A stretch of DNA of 49,063 nucleotides from DAOPYE01 sp035352715 (GTDB lineage Bacteria > Acidobacteriota > Holophagae > Holophagales > Holophagaceae), in the NCBI GenBank assembly GCA_035352715.1, contig DAOPYE010000009.1, forward strand, positions 1 through 49,063, given 5' to 3'. Under the pieces are notes generated by a model that ran no database searches, had not been told where the DNA came from, and was given only the letters and a program-made list of their open reading frames with translations. Of this stretch, positions 16,954 to 26,423 are shown piece after piece. The translations under genes were made by a program, and so were the position numbers. Numbering within the stretch: position 1 is the first letter of the stretch; each line of letters opens with the position of its first letter.

Positions 16954-18089
16954 AGCTCCCGTTCTTCGACGCGGCCCCCCCGGCCGGCGCGATCACGGGC
17001 ATCGCCCGGGACGCCATCTTGGACGAGCTCTGCGATCGCAAGCACCCACTGCTGCTGGCCACCACGTACCTGCGCTTCGAGGCCCGGTTCCTGGAACGCC
17101 ACGGAGAGGAACTGCGCATCCGGATCGCCCTGGGGCGGGACGCGGTGAAGCACACGCTTCAGGGACCGGATCTGCGCATGCGCTTTGATTGGGGGCTGGC
17201 GTTCGTGGGCGGCTCCACCCGCGTTCTGGGCTACGAGCAGGACGAAGCCCGCCGCATCCTGCGGCTCCAGGTCCCAAGCGCTCTGGAACCCGACGAACAG
17301 CGCCGCCACTACCGGCTCGAGCGCGTGGGACGCTCCGGCGGCGCCATCTGCGGCATTGCGGGTGCCGATAGCGCCATCCTGCGCGTGACCCTCGAGAACA
17401 TCTCCATCAGCGGCGCCAGCGTCTTCGTACTGGAACCTCTGGCGCCGGACCGCTACCACACAGGACAACTGCTGCGCCTCTCCCTGGCGCTGGAACAGGG
17501 ACCGACCCTCGAACTGCAGGGCCGCCTGTGCCACTCCGAGGACCAGACCCTGGGCTTCGCCTTCCATCCCGCCCCGGAGGGATCTGTGCTGGAGGCCCTA
17601 TCGCGCTGGCTGGAACCGCGCATCCTCGACGCCCGCCGCCGCTGGCAGAACCGCGCGGAACTGCGCGCCCAGGCGGAACAGGCCATCCAGCCCAAGCGCC
17701 CCCCGGAGGGCGTAATCCTGATCACCAGCAGCGAATCGCTGGCCGATCAGATGGCCTCCGCCCTGAACCAGCTTCAGCCCCTGCGCGCCATGCCCCCAGC
17801 CATGGGCCCCATGAAGGACGCCCAGCTCCAGCCACCCCTGCTGCTGATGGTGGACGCCACAGAATCGGACGCCGAGGCCCGCCATCGCATCAGGTCCCTG
17901 CTGGAGAAAGCCCCCTTCGGCGCGCCCATCCTGGTGCTGGGCGACGGCCAGGGCATGGAGGCCGCGCGGCAGTTGGCCACCGAACTGAAAGCCGCTACCT
18001 GCCTGGCGTGGAATCCCCAACAGGAGGTCTTTTTCCGGCGCCTCGTGCGCGGCCTGATCCACCACCGATGGAAGGCCGAACAACTTTGA
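16950..18089 (+). CDS. PilZ-domain protein with receiver-like C-terminus (paralog C)
   Basis: Third paralog, 379 residues from the ATG at 16950, which overlaps the stop of paralog B (ATGA) and has GGAGCC upstream. Domain order is the same as in A and B: YcgR-like N-terminal domain, PilZ (RRHYR, then NISISG), and receiver-like C-terminus. Unlike A and B, it keeps an Asp near the expected strand end (LLLMVDATESD). It is co-transcribed with B. Its last 95 bp overlap the convergent lytic transglycosylase gene. Role inferred: c-di-GMP-responsive adaptor, perhaps linked to the EAL protein and chemosensory operon 4 kb away. Confidence 0.85.
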   Translation: MKLPFFDAAPPAGAITGIARDAILDELCDRKHPLLLATTYLRFEARFLERHGEELRIRIALGRDAVKHTLQGPDLRMRFDWGLAFVGGSTRVLGYEQDEARRILRLQVPSALEPDEQRRHYRLERVGRSGGAICGIAGADSAILRVTLENISISGASVFVLEPLAPDRYHTGQLLRLSLALEQGPTLELQGRLCHSEDQTLGFAFHPAPEGSVLEALSRWLEPRILDARRRWQNRAELRAQAEQAIQPKRPPEGVILITSSESLADQMASALNQLQPLRAMPPAMGPMKDAQLQPPLLLMVDATESDAEARHRIRSLLEKAPFGAPILVLGDGQGMEAARQLATELKAATCLAWNPQQEVFFRRLVRGLIHHRWKAEQL

Positions 18090-19110
18090 GCTTCACCGCG
18101 CGCCCCAGTTCGGCGACGGCCATCGCATAGAAGAAGCTGCGGTTGTACCGCGTCAGCGCGTAGAAGTTCTGGAAGCCGATGCGGTACTCCGTCCGATGCC
18201 CGGGCGTCGGCAGATCCACCAGGATCACGCGCGTCTCGCGCTCGGCGTTGCGCGCCTTCAAAGACGTCGACACAGCAAGGCCCGCGTCCAGCAGATCCCC
18301 CAGGCGATGCTTGGCCGTGGGCGAACCATCCGCCCGCGCCTCCAGCACGCGCCGGCTCGCGGCGGCGTCACCGACGCCCCAAAAGATGGGCCTTCCCGAC
18401 TCCCAGCCGTGCGCCTGCAGAAAGCGCGCGACGCTGCCGATGGCATCCACCGCGCTGCCGCGCACATCCACCCGCCCATCCCCGTCGAAATCCACGGCAT
18501 AGGCGCGAATGCTGCCCGGAAGGAACTGCGGGATGCCGATGGCCCCGGTATAGGAGCCCAGGAACTCGTGGGGATCGCGGCGATGATCGCGGCACAGGAC
18601 GAGGAAATCGGACAGTTGCTGTCTAAACAGCGCGACCCGGGCATCACGATTCGTAGCCGTGGCCGGATAGTCGAAGCTCAGCGTGACCAGGCTATCCAGC
18701 ACGGGAAAGCGCCCCATGTACTGCCCGTAGAGCGTCTCGACGCCCAGGATGCCCACGATGATCTCGGCGGGCACGCCGTAGGTGCGCTGCGCTCGCTCCA
18801 GCGCGGCCGCGTGCGCCCGCCAGAACGCGGTCCCCGCCTTGACGTGGGGGCGATCCAGGAACCGCGAACGGTAGGATCGCCAGTTCTTGATCCGCACGGC
18901 TTCGGGCGGCGCGGCCAGGGCCAGCACGTCCTGCCGCGGCTGGACGCCCGCCAGCAGCCCGGTCACCCAGGCCTCGTCCAGACCTTGGGCCTTGGCTGTT
19001 TCATGGATATAGGCCTGGACATCGGCGCGCTGCGCATAGGGCGGGGCCGTCGCGGCAGAGAGGGCCAGGAACCCACAACAGAGCATCGTTCGAAGCAAGA
19101 CAGGAGGCAT
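17995..19110 (-). CDS. mltB: Lytic murein transglycosylase (MltB family)
   Basis: Exported peptidoglycan lytic transglycosylase, 371 residues from the chosen ATG at 19110, which begins a signal peptide (MPPVLLRTMLCCGFLALSA); the upstream in-frame ATGs do not. Family landmarks are IIVGILGVETLYGQYMG with the catalytic Glu near residue 125, TGAIGIPQFLPGS, and AVDFDGDGRVD followed by GSVARFLQAHGW. It would cleave glycan strands to 1,6-anhydromuramic ends in the periplasm. The 3' end overlaps convergent paralog C by 95 bp, so its Gly/Arg-rich tail may be dispensable. It holds a copy of the dispersed palindromic motif at 18608-18628 (encoding FRQQLSDF). Confidence 0.92.
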   Translation of the reverse strand: MPPVLLRTMLCCGFLALSAATAPPYAQRADVQAYIHETAKAQGLDEAWVTGLLAGVQPRQDVLALAAPPEAVRIKNWRSYRSRFLDRPHVKAGTAFWRAHAAALERAQRTYGVPAEIIVGILGVETLYGQYMGRFPVLDSLVTLSFDYPATATNRDARVALFRQQLSDFLVLCRDHRRDPHEFLGSYTGAIGIPQFLPGSIRAYAVDFDGDGRVDVRGSAVDAIGSVARFLQAHGWESGRPIFWGVGDAAASRRVLEARADGSPTAKHRLGDLLDAGLAVSTSLKARNAERETRVILVDLPTPGHRTEYRIGFQNFYALTRYNRSFFYAMAVAELGRAVKLKVVRPSIGGGSGRARGAGKRPPVGDSTPGR

Positions 19111-19202
19111 GGGGATTGATCCTATCTGCATGCGGCGGCAACGCCCAACATCCGGCACTCGATCCGACAGCGCCCCAACAGAGCCCTGGCGTCCAAACGC
19201 AA

Positions 19203-19230
19203 CACGGCCCGGAACCATGTCCGGGCCGTG
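19203..19230 (-). terminator. Hairpin terminator after the AraC-type gene
   Basis: Perfect 11-bp GC-rich inverted repeat (CACGGCCCGGA, loop ACCATG, TCCGGGCCGTG). It lies 22 bp downstream of the AraC-type gene stop on the minus strand and before mltB. The T-run is weak (TTGCGTTT), so termination is likely but not certain. Confidence 0.6.
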
Positions 19231-19251
19231 CTTTCCGTGAATCCAATCAGA

Positions 19252-20106
19252 TCAGGACTTCTTCTTGAACTGGCGGTCGTAGGCTTCCTGCGCGTAGCGG
19301 CTGGGAGGTACGTCAAAGCGGCGCTTGAAGGCGCGCGTAAAGGCCGAGGCGTCGTAGAAGCCCAGCGACGTGGCCACATCCGAGGGGCGCTCGCCATCGG
19401 AGAGCAGTTGCACGGCGCGCTGCAGGCGACGCTCGATCAGGTACTGGTGGGGCGTGGTGCTGGTGGCTTCGCGGAACAGGCGAATGAAGTGATCCGGCGT
19501 GCACTTCGCGAGCTTGGCCAGATCGGGAACGCTGTTCTTCGCGCCCAGATGGGCTTCCATGTGATCCAGCACGAGCTGCAGCGTGGAGCGGCTCAGACGG
19601 TATGGGAAACGGCCCCGGTCCTCCTTCTCGCACAGGCGGCTCAGCTCCGAGCCCAGCAGGATGAGGAAGAGTTCGCGGGTCATCAACTGCAGGCCATCCT
19701 GATGCGCCAGTTCCTGCGTGAAGATCCCGAAGAGCTGCTTGAGGCTCTGGCTGCGCAGGGCCGCGAAGCTGAGCTCCTGCCACTTGCGGGGCGGATGCTG
19801 AAGGATCGACAGCAACGGCTCGGGGAAGGGGCCGTCCAACTGGAGCGCCGTGAAACCGAACGGCAGATCCGGCTGATGGCGCTTCAGCGTGTGGCCGAAG
19901 CCCGGCAACAGCAGGGCGAGGCTGCCGCGAGGCACCACGCCTTCCTCGTGATCGTCGCCCGTACACACGACGACCGGCGCGGTGGGAAGCAGCAGCGTCC
20001 ACGAATCTTTGCTGGGCGCGGCCTTGGCGGGGATGGGATCCTTCTTGCACACGACGAGCCGCAAGGGACCACTGGTGTAGATCTGAATGTTTTTTGTGTC
20101 GTTCAT
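19252..20106 (-). CDS. AraC-family transcriptional regulator
   Basis: About 284 residues from the ATG at 20106; an in-frame ATG at 20169 would add 21 residues and cannot be excluded, as neither has a strong Shine-Dalgarno. The N-terminal about 190 residues look like a cupin-type sensor (GSLALLLPGFGHTLKRH). The C-terminal about 100 residues are a double helix-turn-helix AraC domain: VPDLAKLAKCTPDHFIRLF, then PHQYLIERRLQRAVQLL, then SDVATSLGFYDASAFTRAF. Effector and targets are unknown. It is divergent from the EamA transporter, the natural candidate target. A GC hairpin lies directly downstream. Confidence 0.9.
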   Translation of the reverse strand: MNDTKNIQIYTSGPLRLVVCKKDPIPAKAAPSKDSWTLLLPTAPVVVCTGDDHEEGVVPRGSLALLLPGFGHTLKRHQPDLPFGFTALQLDGPFPEPLLSILQHPPRKWQELSFAALRSQSLKQLFGIFTQELAHQDGLQLMTRELFLILLGSELSRLCEKEDRGRFPYRLSRSTLQLVLDHMEAHLGAKNSVPDLAKLAKCTPDHFIRLFREATSTTPHQYLIERRLQRAVQLLSDGERPSDVATSLGFYDASAFTRAFKRRFDVPPSRYAQEAYDRQFKKKS

Positions 20107-20261
20107 GGCCGTGGGAAATTCCTGAGATGATCCAGGGGGGATCTTGCCATCCTTCCTTGTGAAAGTCATCGAGATTTATTGCCTAATTTCCTAGGAACCC
20201 CCAGAACAGCCCTTGCCGGGACGAGCATGATCTTGACCCCGAGCCCTTTCCTTGGTGTTTC

Positions 20262-21167
20262 ATGCCCTTTGTCGGTGAATCCGCAGCCCTCCTGACCTCG
20301 GTTTTCTGGACCGCGTCGGCCATCTTTTTTTCATGGTCCGCTCGGCGCATCGGATCCAAATCCGTGAACCTGGCCCGCTTGGGCGTGGCCCTCATCGCCA
20401 TCCTGATCCTGCACGCGCTGTTCCAAGGCGCGCCGTTTCCCGTTCACGCCGGGACGCGGCGATTCCTTTGGCTTGGCCTATCGGGTCTCATCGGCTTCTC
20501 TTTCGGAGATGCCGTTCTCTTCGAAGCCTTCGTGCGCATCGGGCCGCGGCTGTCCCTGCTGGTGATGACGCTTTCGCCCGTCTTCAGCGCGCTGCTGGGC
20601 CGCGTATTCCTGTATCAGGATCTGGGCGCGGCGCGGTTTCTGGCCATCCTCGCCACGGCGGGCGGCATCGCCTGGGTGGTCGCCGAGCAGAGTTCGCGCA
20701 AGGGAGAAGCCCCCCGCGTGCGTCCCGCCCGACTCGTCTCTGGCCTGTTGCTGGCCACCGGGGGTGCGCTGGGACAATCCTTTGGCCTGCTCTGCTCCCG
20801 CTTCGGCATGGAGGGCGACTTCCCCGCTCTTTCTGCCAACGCGCTCCGCCTGACCGCCGCCACCCTCGGGCTTGGGCTCTGGTATCTGCTGCGCGGCGAA
20901 CTGCCCGCCCTGTTCCGCTCACTGAAGGACCGAACGGCCTTCGCACAGCTTGCGGCCGGTGCCATGTTTGGCCCGGTGGTGGGCGTCACGCTCTCCCTCG
21001 TCGCCATCGCCCACGCATCCCTGGGCACCGCCAGCGCCCTGATGTCCCTGGCCCCCGTGTTCATGCTGCCCGCTTCGGTGCTGTTCGATCATGAGCGCCT
21101 TTCCATCGGATCGATCCTTGGAACCCTTCTCACCCTGACCGGAAGCCTGGCGCTGTTCTGGGTCTGA
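20262..21167 (+). CDS. EamA/DMT-family transporter
   Basis: Inner-membrane protein of 301 residues with about ten predicted TM helices in two EamA repeats (first half about 5-130, second about 150-300). Family-like segments are LTSVFWTASAIFFSWSARR and, in the second half, SLGTASALMSLAPVFMLPAS. DMT-superfamily members export small metabolites; the substrate cannot be told from sequence. Divergent from the AraC-type gene. The start lacks a clear Shine-Dalgarno, but the first residues run straight into TM1. Confidence 0.93.
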   Translation: MPFVGESAALLTSVFWTASAIFFSWSARRIGSKSVNLARLGVALIAILILHALFQGAPFPVHAGTRRFLWLGLSGLIGFSFGDAVLFEAFVRIGPRLSLLVMTLSPVFSALLGRVFLYQDLGAARFLAILATAGGIAWVVAEQSSRKGEAPRVRPARLVSGLLLATGGALGQSFGLLCSRFGMEGDFPALSANALRLTAATLGLGLWYLLRGELPALFRSLKDRTAFAQLAAGAMFGPVVGVTLSLVAIAHASLGTASALMSLAPVFMLPASVLFDHERLSIGSILGTLLTLTGSLALFWV

Positions 21168-21259
21168 GACAGGATCCCTGGCAGGCGGTGATCCGAATGT
21201 TCGGAGATGTACTTCCCCGCAGAAATCCGTGTGCAGGCGGAGCAAAGGGTGGTTTTCTG

Positions 21260-21293
21260 TAGGGAACAACCCCCTAGCCATTGGACAAAGTCC
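21260..21293. promoter_or_regulatory. Inverted repeats upstream of the first lipoprotein gene
   Basis: The 205-bp intergenic region before the lipoprotein gene holds two short inverted repeats: TAGGG-N7-CCCTA (21260-21276) and GGAC-AAA-GTCC (21283-21293), about 80-110 bp before the start. They could be an operator. No clear -35/-10 pair was recognised. Weak support. Confidence 0.3.
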
Positions 21294-21372
21294 CCCGCTG
21301 CATGGGACGCCTTCGGCCAGAGTTCATCCTGTGTTTCGCTTCGCCCTATTTCGATATTTTTGGGAGTTTCGA

Positions 21373-23670
21373 ATGTTCAGACGCGACCATTCACGTTGGC
21401 TATTGCCCGGCGCACTGCTGTTGAGCCTCGCCTGTTCCGGAGGCGGGAGTTCCAGCGATGGCGGGGCCTCGCCGCCCAACGCAACGCCAACATCAACACC
21501 CGGATCCGCCTTGACCCTGGCGTACCGCTTCCTGCCCTTGCCCATCGACACGGCCGTCACCCCCATTCCGGCGGTGGTCGGCAACGCGAGCACCGGGGCC
21601 AAGGTCTCCTTCGCGCTCACCGCCGGGGCTCTGCCCCAGGGACTTACTCTGAATGCGGATGGCAGCATCCAGGGCACGCCCGCCGTGGCCGGGACCTTCA
21701 AGCCCGAAATCACCGCCACCCAGGGCACCCAAACAGCGGTGGCGAGCCCCATCCTGATCGTCATCCCAGCGGCCAACGGGCTGAGTTCCGATCGCCCCGT
21801 GCTGCAGTACGACCAGCATGGGGCATGCGGTCAACCCTGGGGCGCGGCGGGCTTCGCGTGGCCGCAGCAGCTCTTCTGGCAGGACGTGGACATGATGTCG
21901 ACCAGCCATGTCGGAGAGATGCGGGCCTCGGCACAGGGCATGGATTCCGTCGGCCTAGCACCGGTACTGGGCTGCGTGGCCTGGGGCTACGAATACACCT
22001 CGGCCACTGGCGGGGATCCCAACAACTTGGGCGCAACCCCCGACAACAGCGCCATCGGCGGATGGAAGGAATGGGGCGCGTGGATGACGAATCATCCGCA
22101 GTACCAATCCACCGATTGGCATGGTAAGACCGAAGCGGGGTATTTCACGCCGCTGATGCCCATGGATCCTGCGGATTGGCCCGCGACCTGGACCGCGCCC
22201 GCCGGATGGGTTGCGCCCGCCGGTTGGAGCGGGGGCAAGCCCACCCAGACCACCAGCTATGCCGAATGGTTGGGAACGCGCTTGGCGCAGCTTTGCTATG
22301 CGGTGGATTGCAGGGGCATGATGTGCGCCGATTACGTGGTGGGCCTGGAATGGGGCGACGCCGTGGACTACAACCCACGCGTGATGGATGATTTCGCCAC
22401 CTGGGCCGGGGTCACGATCCCCGGCACCTCCATTGAGGAACGCTCCGACTACATCCAGGTCAACCTGAAAGCCCTTTGGTGGGACTACAAGTGCACGCGC
22501 TTCCGCGATTTCTACGGAAGCCTGGGCAAGAACCTGCTGGCCAACGGCAAGACCCCCATGGTCGGCGGCCAGATCAGCGGATATCCCATGTGGACGCGGG
22601 GTTCGGGCAACGATTTCCGGATCTACACCCAGGGCAACGAAGGCCTGCCGGGACAGTACTGGTTCTTCAACGTGGAGCTTCAGGCCGACAGCCTGCGCCC
22701 CCCCACGGATTATTGGCTTTCCGCCCTGGCCATGGCCTCCACGGCCGCGCGGGAGCCGGATATGCGCCTCGGCGGCCAGATGGATGCCACCGGCGGCCAG
22801 GGGGAATTCGACCGCTCCGTGACCAATGCGGGTTACGACGCCGCCTGGGGACTGAAATACATCACCCATCAGTGGCTAAGCGTCGGCTGGTCGCACATCG
22901 CAGGCCGAGATGGCGTGGTACGCCGCGCCCCCATGTCCTTCATGCGCTCGTACTGGGATGCCGGTAAAACGCCCGAGGCGGAACTGATGCTCATCCAGGG
23001 ACACATTCCCCGCCATCCCTTCGGGCCCGCGTTCTATTATTCGGCCTCCATCGAACGCGCCTTTGAAGAGGACCATTGGAACAGCAAGACCAGCAATGGC
23101 GAATGGTTCCTGTTCCCCAAGATGTCCCGCGAAGTGTTTCCGAAGTCAGCGGCATCGCCGCGCAGAGGACACGCCCGGGGCTTGTGCATGGGCTACGTCG
23201 TGAGCGACGTGGGTTTGGATCACATGGCAAAGGCGGACCGGCCTTCCGGCTGGATCATCTACGACGATGACCGGCTGCCCGCGGCGGAGAGGGCCAAGCT
23301 GGAGGCCATCGCGCCCATCTACAACATCGATGCCGGAGGCGCCGATGCCGATGGCAGCAAGGCCGCCGCGCTGCTGGCGCTGGGCCCGGTGCATATCGCC
23401 CAGGACTCGGATCAGTGCCTGAACGCCCTCGCCTTCGTCGACCAGAATGATTCGGTGATCCTCATGATCAGCAACACGAATGACACCCCGGGCACCGGCG
23501 ACGTGGTGTTCACGAATGTCGGCGATGGAAGTTTCGCCGCCACGGGACTCTTGAACGCCAACGACACCTCGTTCGCCGTGCAAGGTGGCACGGGGCGTTT
23601 CGCCATATCCGTGCCCGCCCGAGGGACTCTGGTGTTCGAGATCCCCAAGCTGAAATGGCTCAATCACTGA
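21373..23670 (+). CDS. Large secreted lipoprotein of unknown function (putative Ig domain N-terminus)
   Basis: 765 residues from the ATG at 21373, chosen because it starts a lipoprotein signal peptide with lipobox LSLAC and has GGGAG 7-8 bp upstream. After CSGGGSSSDGG comes a putative Ig-type segment of about 90 residues (GALPQGLTLNADGSIQGTP, as in cadherin-like Ig repeats). A globular region of about 550 residues rich in Trp, Gly and Asp follows, and a beta-rich C-terminal domain ends it (VILMISNTNDTPGTGDVVF). The middle part resembles secreted glycosidase-like barrels in composition, but I see no diagnostic motif, so no activity is assigned. It overlaps or abuts the next lipoprotein gene, which has the same signal style, so they may act together at the cell surface. 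Confidence 0.85.
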   Translation: MFRRDHSRWLLPGALLLSLACSGGGSSSDGGASPPNATPTSTPGSALTLAYRFLPLPIDTAVTPIPAVVGNASTGAKVSFALTAGALPQGLTLNADGSIQGTPAVAGTFKPEITATQGTQTAVASPILIVIPAANGLSSDRPVLQYDQHGACGQPWGAAGFAWPQQLFWQDVDMMSTSHVGEMRASAQGMDSVGLAPVLGCVAWGYEYTSATGGDPNNLGATPDNSAIGGWKEWGAWMTNHPQYQSTDWHGKTEAGYFTPLMPMDPADWPATWTAPAGWVAPAGWSGGKPTQTTSYAEWLGTRLAQLCYAVDCRGMMCADYVVGLEWGDAVDYNPRVMDDFATWAGVTIPGTSIEERSDYIQVNLKALWWDYKCTRFRDFYGSLGKNLLANGKTPMVGGQISGYPMWTRGSGNDFRIYTQGNEGLPGQYWFFNVELQADSLRPPTDYWLSALAMASTAAREPDMRLGGQMDATGGQGEFDRSVTNAGYDAAWGLKYITHQWLSVGWSHIAGRDGVVRRAPMSFMRSYWDAGKTPEAELMLIQGHIPRHPFGPAFYYSASIERAFEEDHWNSKTSNGEWFLFPKMSREVFPKSAASPRRGHARGLCMGYVVSDVGLDHMAKADRPSGWIIYDDDRLPAAERAKLEAIAPIYNIDAGGADADGSKAAALLALGPVHIAQDSDQCLNALAFVDQNDSVILMISNTNDTPGTGDVVFTNVGDGSFAATGLLNANDTSFAVQGGTGRFAISVPARGTLVFEIPKLKWLNH

Positions 23671-23732
23671 AGGCAGCCAGCATCGCCCCCGTCACGCGTA
23701 TCACGTCAATCCAAGGCGCCAAGGGAACAGCC

Positions 23733-26423
23733 ATGAGCATGCGCACGTATTCATACGTTCTGTTGCCCGGGCTCCTGGCGCTGGGCTTGGCCTGTTCGGG
23801 GGGTGGGGGTTCGAGCAGCGATGCCACCGCATCAACACCCACGCCAACATCCACACCTGCGCCTACGCCTACGCCAACACCCTCTCCAACACCTTCATCG
23901 ACGCCCCCGAACACAGCTGTGCCAGCATTGCTGAACTACCAGAACTTCTGGGCCGGGAACACGGGCGGCAAGGGAGGCGTGGATTCCAACGCCGATGTCA
24001 TCAGCAACTTCGTGGTTGATCTCGGCGTGCTGAATGCTTCGCAACTGGACTGGCAGGCCGCACCGTATGCGCCCCTGGTGGTGACCAAAAGCTACTGGGA
24101 CGAGACCCGCTGGGCGGATGGCGCGTATTCCAAGGGGGCGCGCTTTTCCAAGGGCGAATACTTCAATTCCAAGATGGTTTTCGATACGACGACCCGCGGC
24201 AGCCTCACCGCCACCATCGCCCATCCGCAAAAGCCCGACGCCTCGCAGCAGAATCTTGAAGACCAGGGTTGTCCCCTGACGGCTGCGTACGCATCGAACC
24301 CGCCCTACGTGTCCTTCAGCGATGGCCGCACGCTGACCTCGGTGGCCTATCCCACCAACGTTGCGTTCGATAACAACGGTTACCTGTGGGTCGCCGACAA
24401 TGGTCCCGAGCAGAACTTCAAGATCTTCTCCGTGCCCGCAACCGGTGCGCCCACCCTCATCAACACCTTCGGCGAAGCGGGGGGCGTCTTCGCGGGGCCC
24501 CGGCCCGGTGCCTGGGGAGAGAAACGGTTCTGGGGCCTGCGCGGCGTCTGCTTTCCCGATAATGGCCAGATCATCGTGGGCTGCAGCGGCATTCCAGGCC
24601 AGATCCAGGGGGGCACCGATATCCGCTGGTTCGATAGCAGCGATGCCTCCACCCTCGCCAAGCGTCTTTCCACCGCCACCATGACCCACCAGGCCATCGG
24701 TAGCTTCACGCACGTGGCCGATTTCGACCCCGCGGGCAATGGCACCGAACTGCATCACGCAACCCTGCACTACACCATGGACTACTCGAAGCCGACGCAG
24801 CAGGGCTGGAAGATCTCTGGCGTGACCCTGGATCCCTTCCGCTTTCCCCAGGATCCCCGCCTGTCCATGCCGCTGGAGAGCACCTTCGTCCGACGCATCG
24901 ATGGCAAGAAGTTCCTGTACGGCATGAGCATGAACGCCAGCTACCTCGCCATTTTCCGCTTCGAGGAAAATTCGGAAATCGCGATCCCCGCCGGACTCGT
25001 GTACCTCTTTGACAACGGTCGGCATGCCACCTGGGGCGCAGACGTACGCCCCGCCAACCTTTCCGGCAACGTCATGTGGATTGACAAGAACGGCGACGGA
25101 GCTCCGCAGGCCGACGAGTTCTCCGGCTTTGACGTAGCCAATCCCTACAGCGAAGGCTATGACGTCGACGCCAACGGCAATATCTGGATGGCGGGCGGAA
25201 ACGATGCCTATTCCACCTACTGGAAAGCCGGCGGCAGCTGGGTGCTGCCCTGTCAGGGGCTCGATACCCACGGCATCCCGCAGTATGACGGCAACAAGAT
25301 CGAGCGCCTTGGCGTCGGCGCTGGCGTCCTCCTGGCTCCAGACATCGAGATCTCACGCAGCGCGACGCGGCTTCGCTACCTGGCCGATACGGATACCCTG
25401 CTGCTGGGCGCAGGCATGGACCCCTACTGCACCCGGCGGGTCTACGTGATCGATGGATACCGGACATCGGCCACCCCGACCCGGCGCTGTGTCATCGATC
25501 TCGGCTTCGACGACCTCGGCGCCTGGGGCGTGCATCTCGACTACGGAACAGCGTCCATGGTGCTGCCCGCGACCTTCGCCGCCGACAAGGACTTCCTATA
25601 CGTGGCCTGCCTGGATGGCGGCCGCGATGCCCACATGCGGGGCGAGGTCACCATATACAGCCTGCAGGATGGGCACGAAATCGGCTGGATCCTTCCCGAC
25701 ACGGACACCAACCACACCTGCGGCGCCATCGATCTGAACGTAGGCATCCAGGTGGCCACCCAGTCGGATGGTACCCGGCTCATCTGCCTCGAGGACAACG
25801 GCGGCGGCAAGTTTATGGTCTACCGCTGGACCCCGCCCGTGCAGGGCCTCTACCCCAGCACCACCGGAAGCAACGCCACGGGTCCGGTCATCGTGAGCCA
25901 GCCGCCGAAGCTGTGCCATCCGCTGGATCAAAGCACCCTGGATCTCCGCGTTTACGCCTTGGGCACGGGTCTGAACTACCAGTGGTACCAGGATGGCCTC
26001 GCCATCTCCGGGGCCACGAGTGCAATCCTCCACAAGGGCAATTTGACCGCCGCCGACGCCGGCAGCTACACGGTAAAGGTCTTCAATACCGCCGCCTCAC
26101 TAACAAGCACCGCCACGGCCGTTTCCCTGGTCTATCCGGCCGTCATCACGGTCCAGCCCCAACCCACCACCAGCCTGACGGCCGGTTCGCCTTTCACGCT
26201 GAGCGTCACCGCCACCTCCCCCGCTGCCGACGACGTTCTGTTCTACCAGTGGTACAAGGGCGCGGATGCGATTCCCAATGCCGATAAATCGACTTACACG
26301 GTTGCCGCCGCCGTCCCTGCCGATGCCGGCATCTACACCGTCGTCGTGAAGAACTACAGCCAAGCGGCGCTGGATTACGTGAGCAAGATCACCAGCGCCA
26401 ACGCCGTCATCCAGATCAAGTGA
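23733..26423 (+). CDS. Large secreted lipoprotein with Pro/Thr linker and two C-terminal Ig-like domains
   Basis: 896 residues from the ATG at 23733 (AAGGGA upstream), which gives a lipoprotein signal with lipobox LGLAC and a CSGGGGSSSD start. A Pro-Thr linker of about 35 residues follows, then a region of about 650 residues with beta-propeller-like segments (VAYPTNVAFDNNGYLWVAD, YDVDANGNIWMAGG). Two Ig-like domains close the protein (NYQWYQDGLAISGATS..AGSYTVKV and FYQWYKGADAIPNADK..AGIYTVVV). An in-frame ATG at 23655 overlaps the previous gene but would bury the signal peptide. Adhesive or carbohydrate-binding roles are possible; no enzyme motif is evident. A Ca-binding-like DKNGDGAPQADEF occurs near residue 450. 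Confidence 0.86.
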   Translation: MSMRTYSYVLLPGLLALGLACSGGGGSSSDATASTPTPTSTPAPTPTPTPSPTPSSTPPNTAVPALLNYQNFWAGNTGGKGGVDSNADVISNFVVDLGVLNASQLDWQAAPYAPLVVTKSYWDETRWADGAYSKGARFSKGEYFNSKMVFDTTTRGSLTATIAHPQKPDASQQNLEDQGCPLTAAYASNPPYVSFSDGRTLTSVAYPTNVAFDNNGYLWVADNGPEQNFKIFSVPATGAPTLINTFGEAGGVFAGPRPGAWGEKRFWGLRGVCFPDNGQIIVGCSGIPGQIQGGTDIRWFDSSDASTLAKRLSTATMTHQAIGSFTHVADFDPAGNGTELHHATLHYTMDYSKPTQQGWKISGVTLDPFRFPQDPRLSMPLESTFVRRIDGKKFLYGMSMNASYLAIFRFEENSEIAIPAGLVYLFDNGRHATWGADVRPANLSGNVMWIDKNGDGAPQADEFSGFDVANPYSEGYDVDANGNIWMAGGNDAYSTYWKAGGSWVLPCQGLDTHGIPQYDGNKIERLGVGAGVLLAPDIEISRSATRLRYLADTDTLLLGAGMDPYCTRRVYVIDGYRTSATPTRRCVIDLGFDDLGAWGVHLDYGTASMVLPATFAADKDFLYVACLDGGRDAHMRGEVTIYSLQDGHEIGWILPDTDTNHTCGAIDLNVGIQVATQSDGTRLICLEDNGGGKFMVYRWTPPVQGLYPSTTGSNATGPVIVSQPPKLCHPLDQSTLDLRVYALGTGLNYQWYQDGLAISGATSAILHKGNLTAADAGSYTVKVFNTAASLTSTATAVSLVYPAVITVQPQPTTSLTAGSPFTLSVTATSPAADDVLFYQWYKGADAIPNADKSTYTVAAAVPADAGIYTVVVKNYSQAALDYVSKITSANAVIQIK

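Noticed and set aside
23850..23910. Near-tandem repeat of CCTACGCC/ACACC-type units
   Set aside because: It is the coding sequence of the Pro-Thr linker of the second lipoprotein, not a CRISPR or an independent repeat array.
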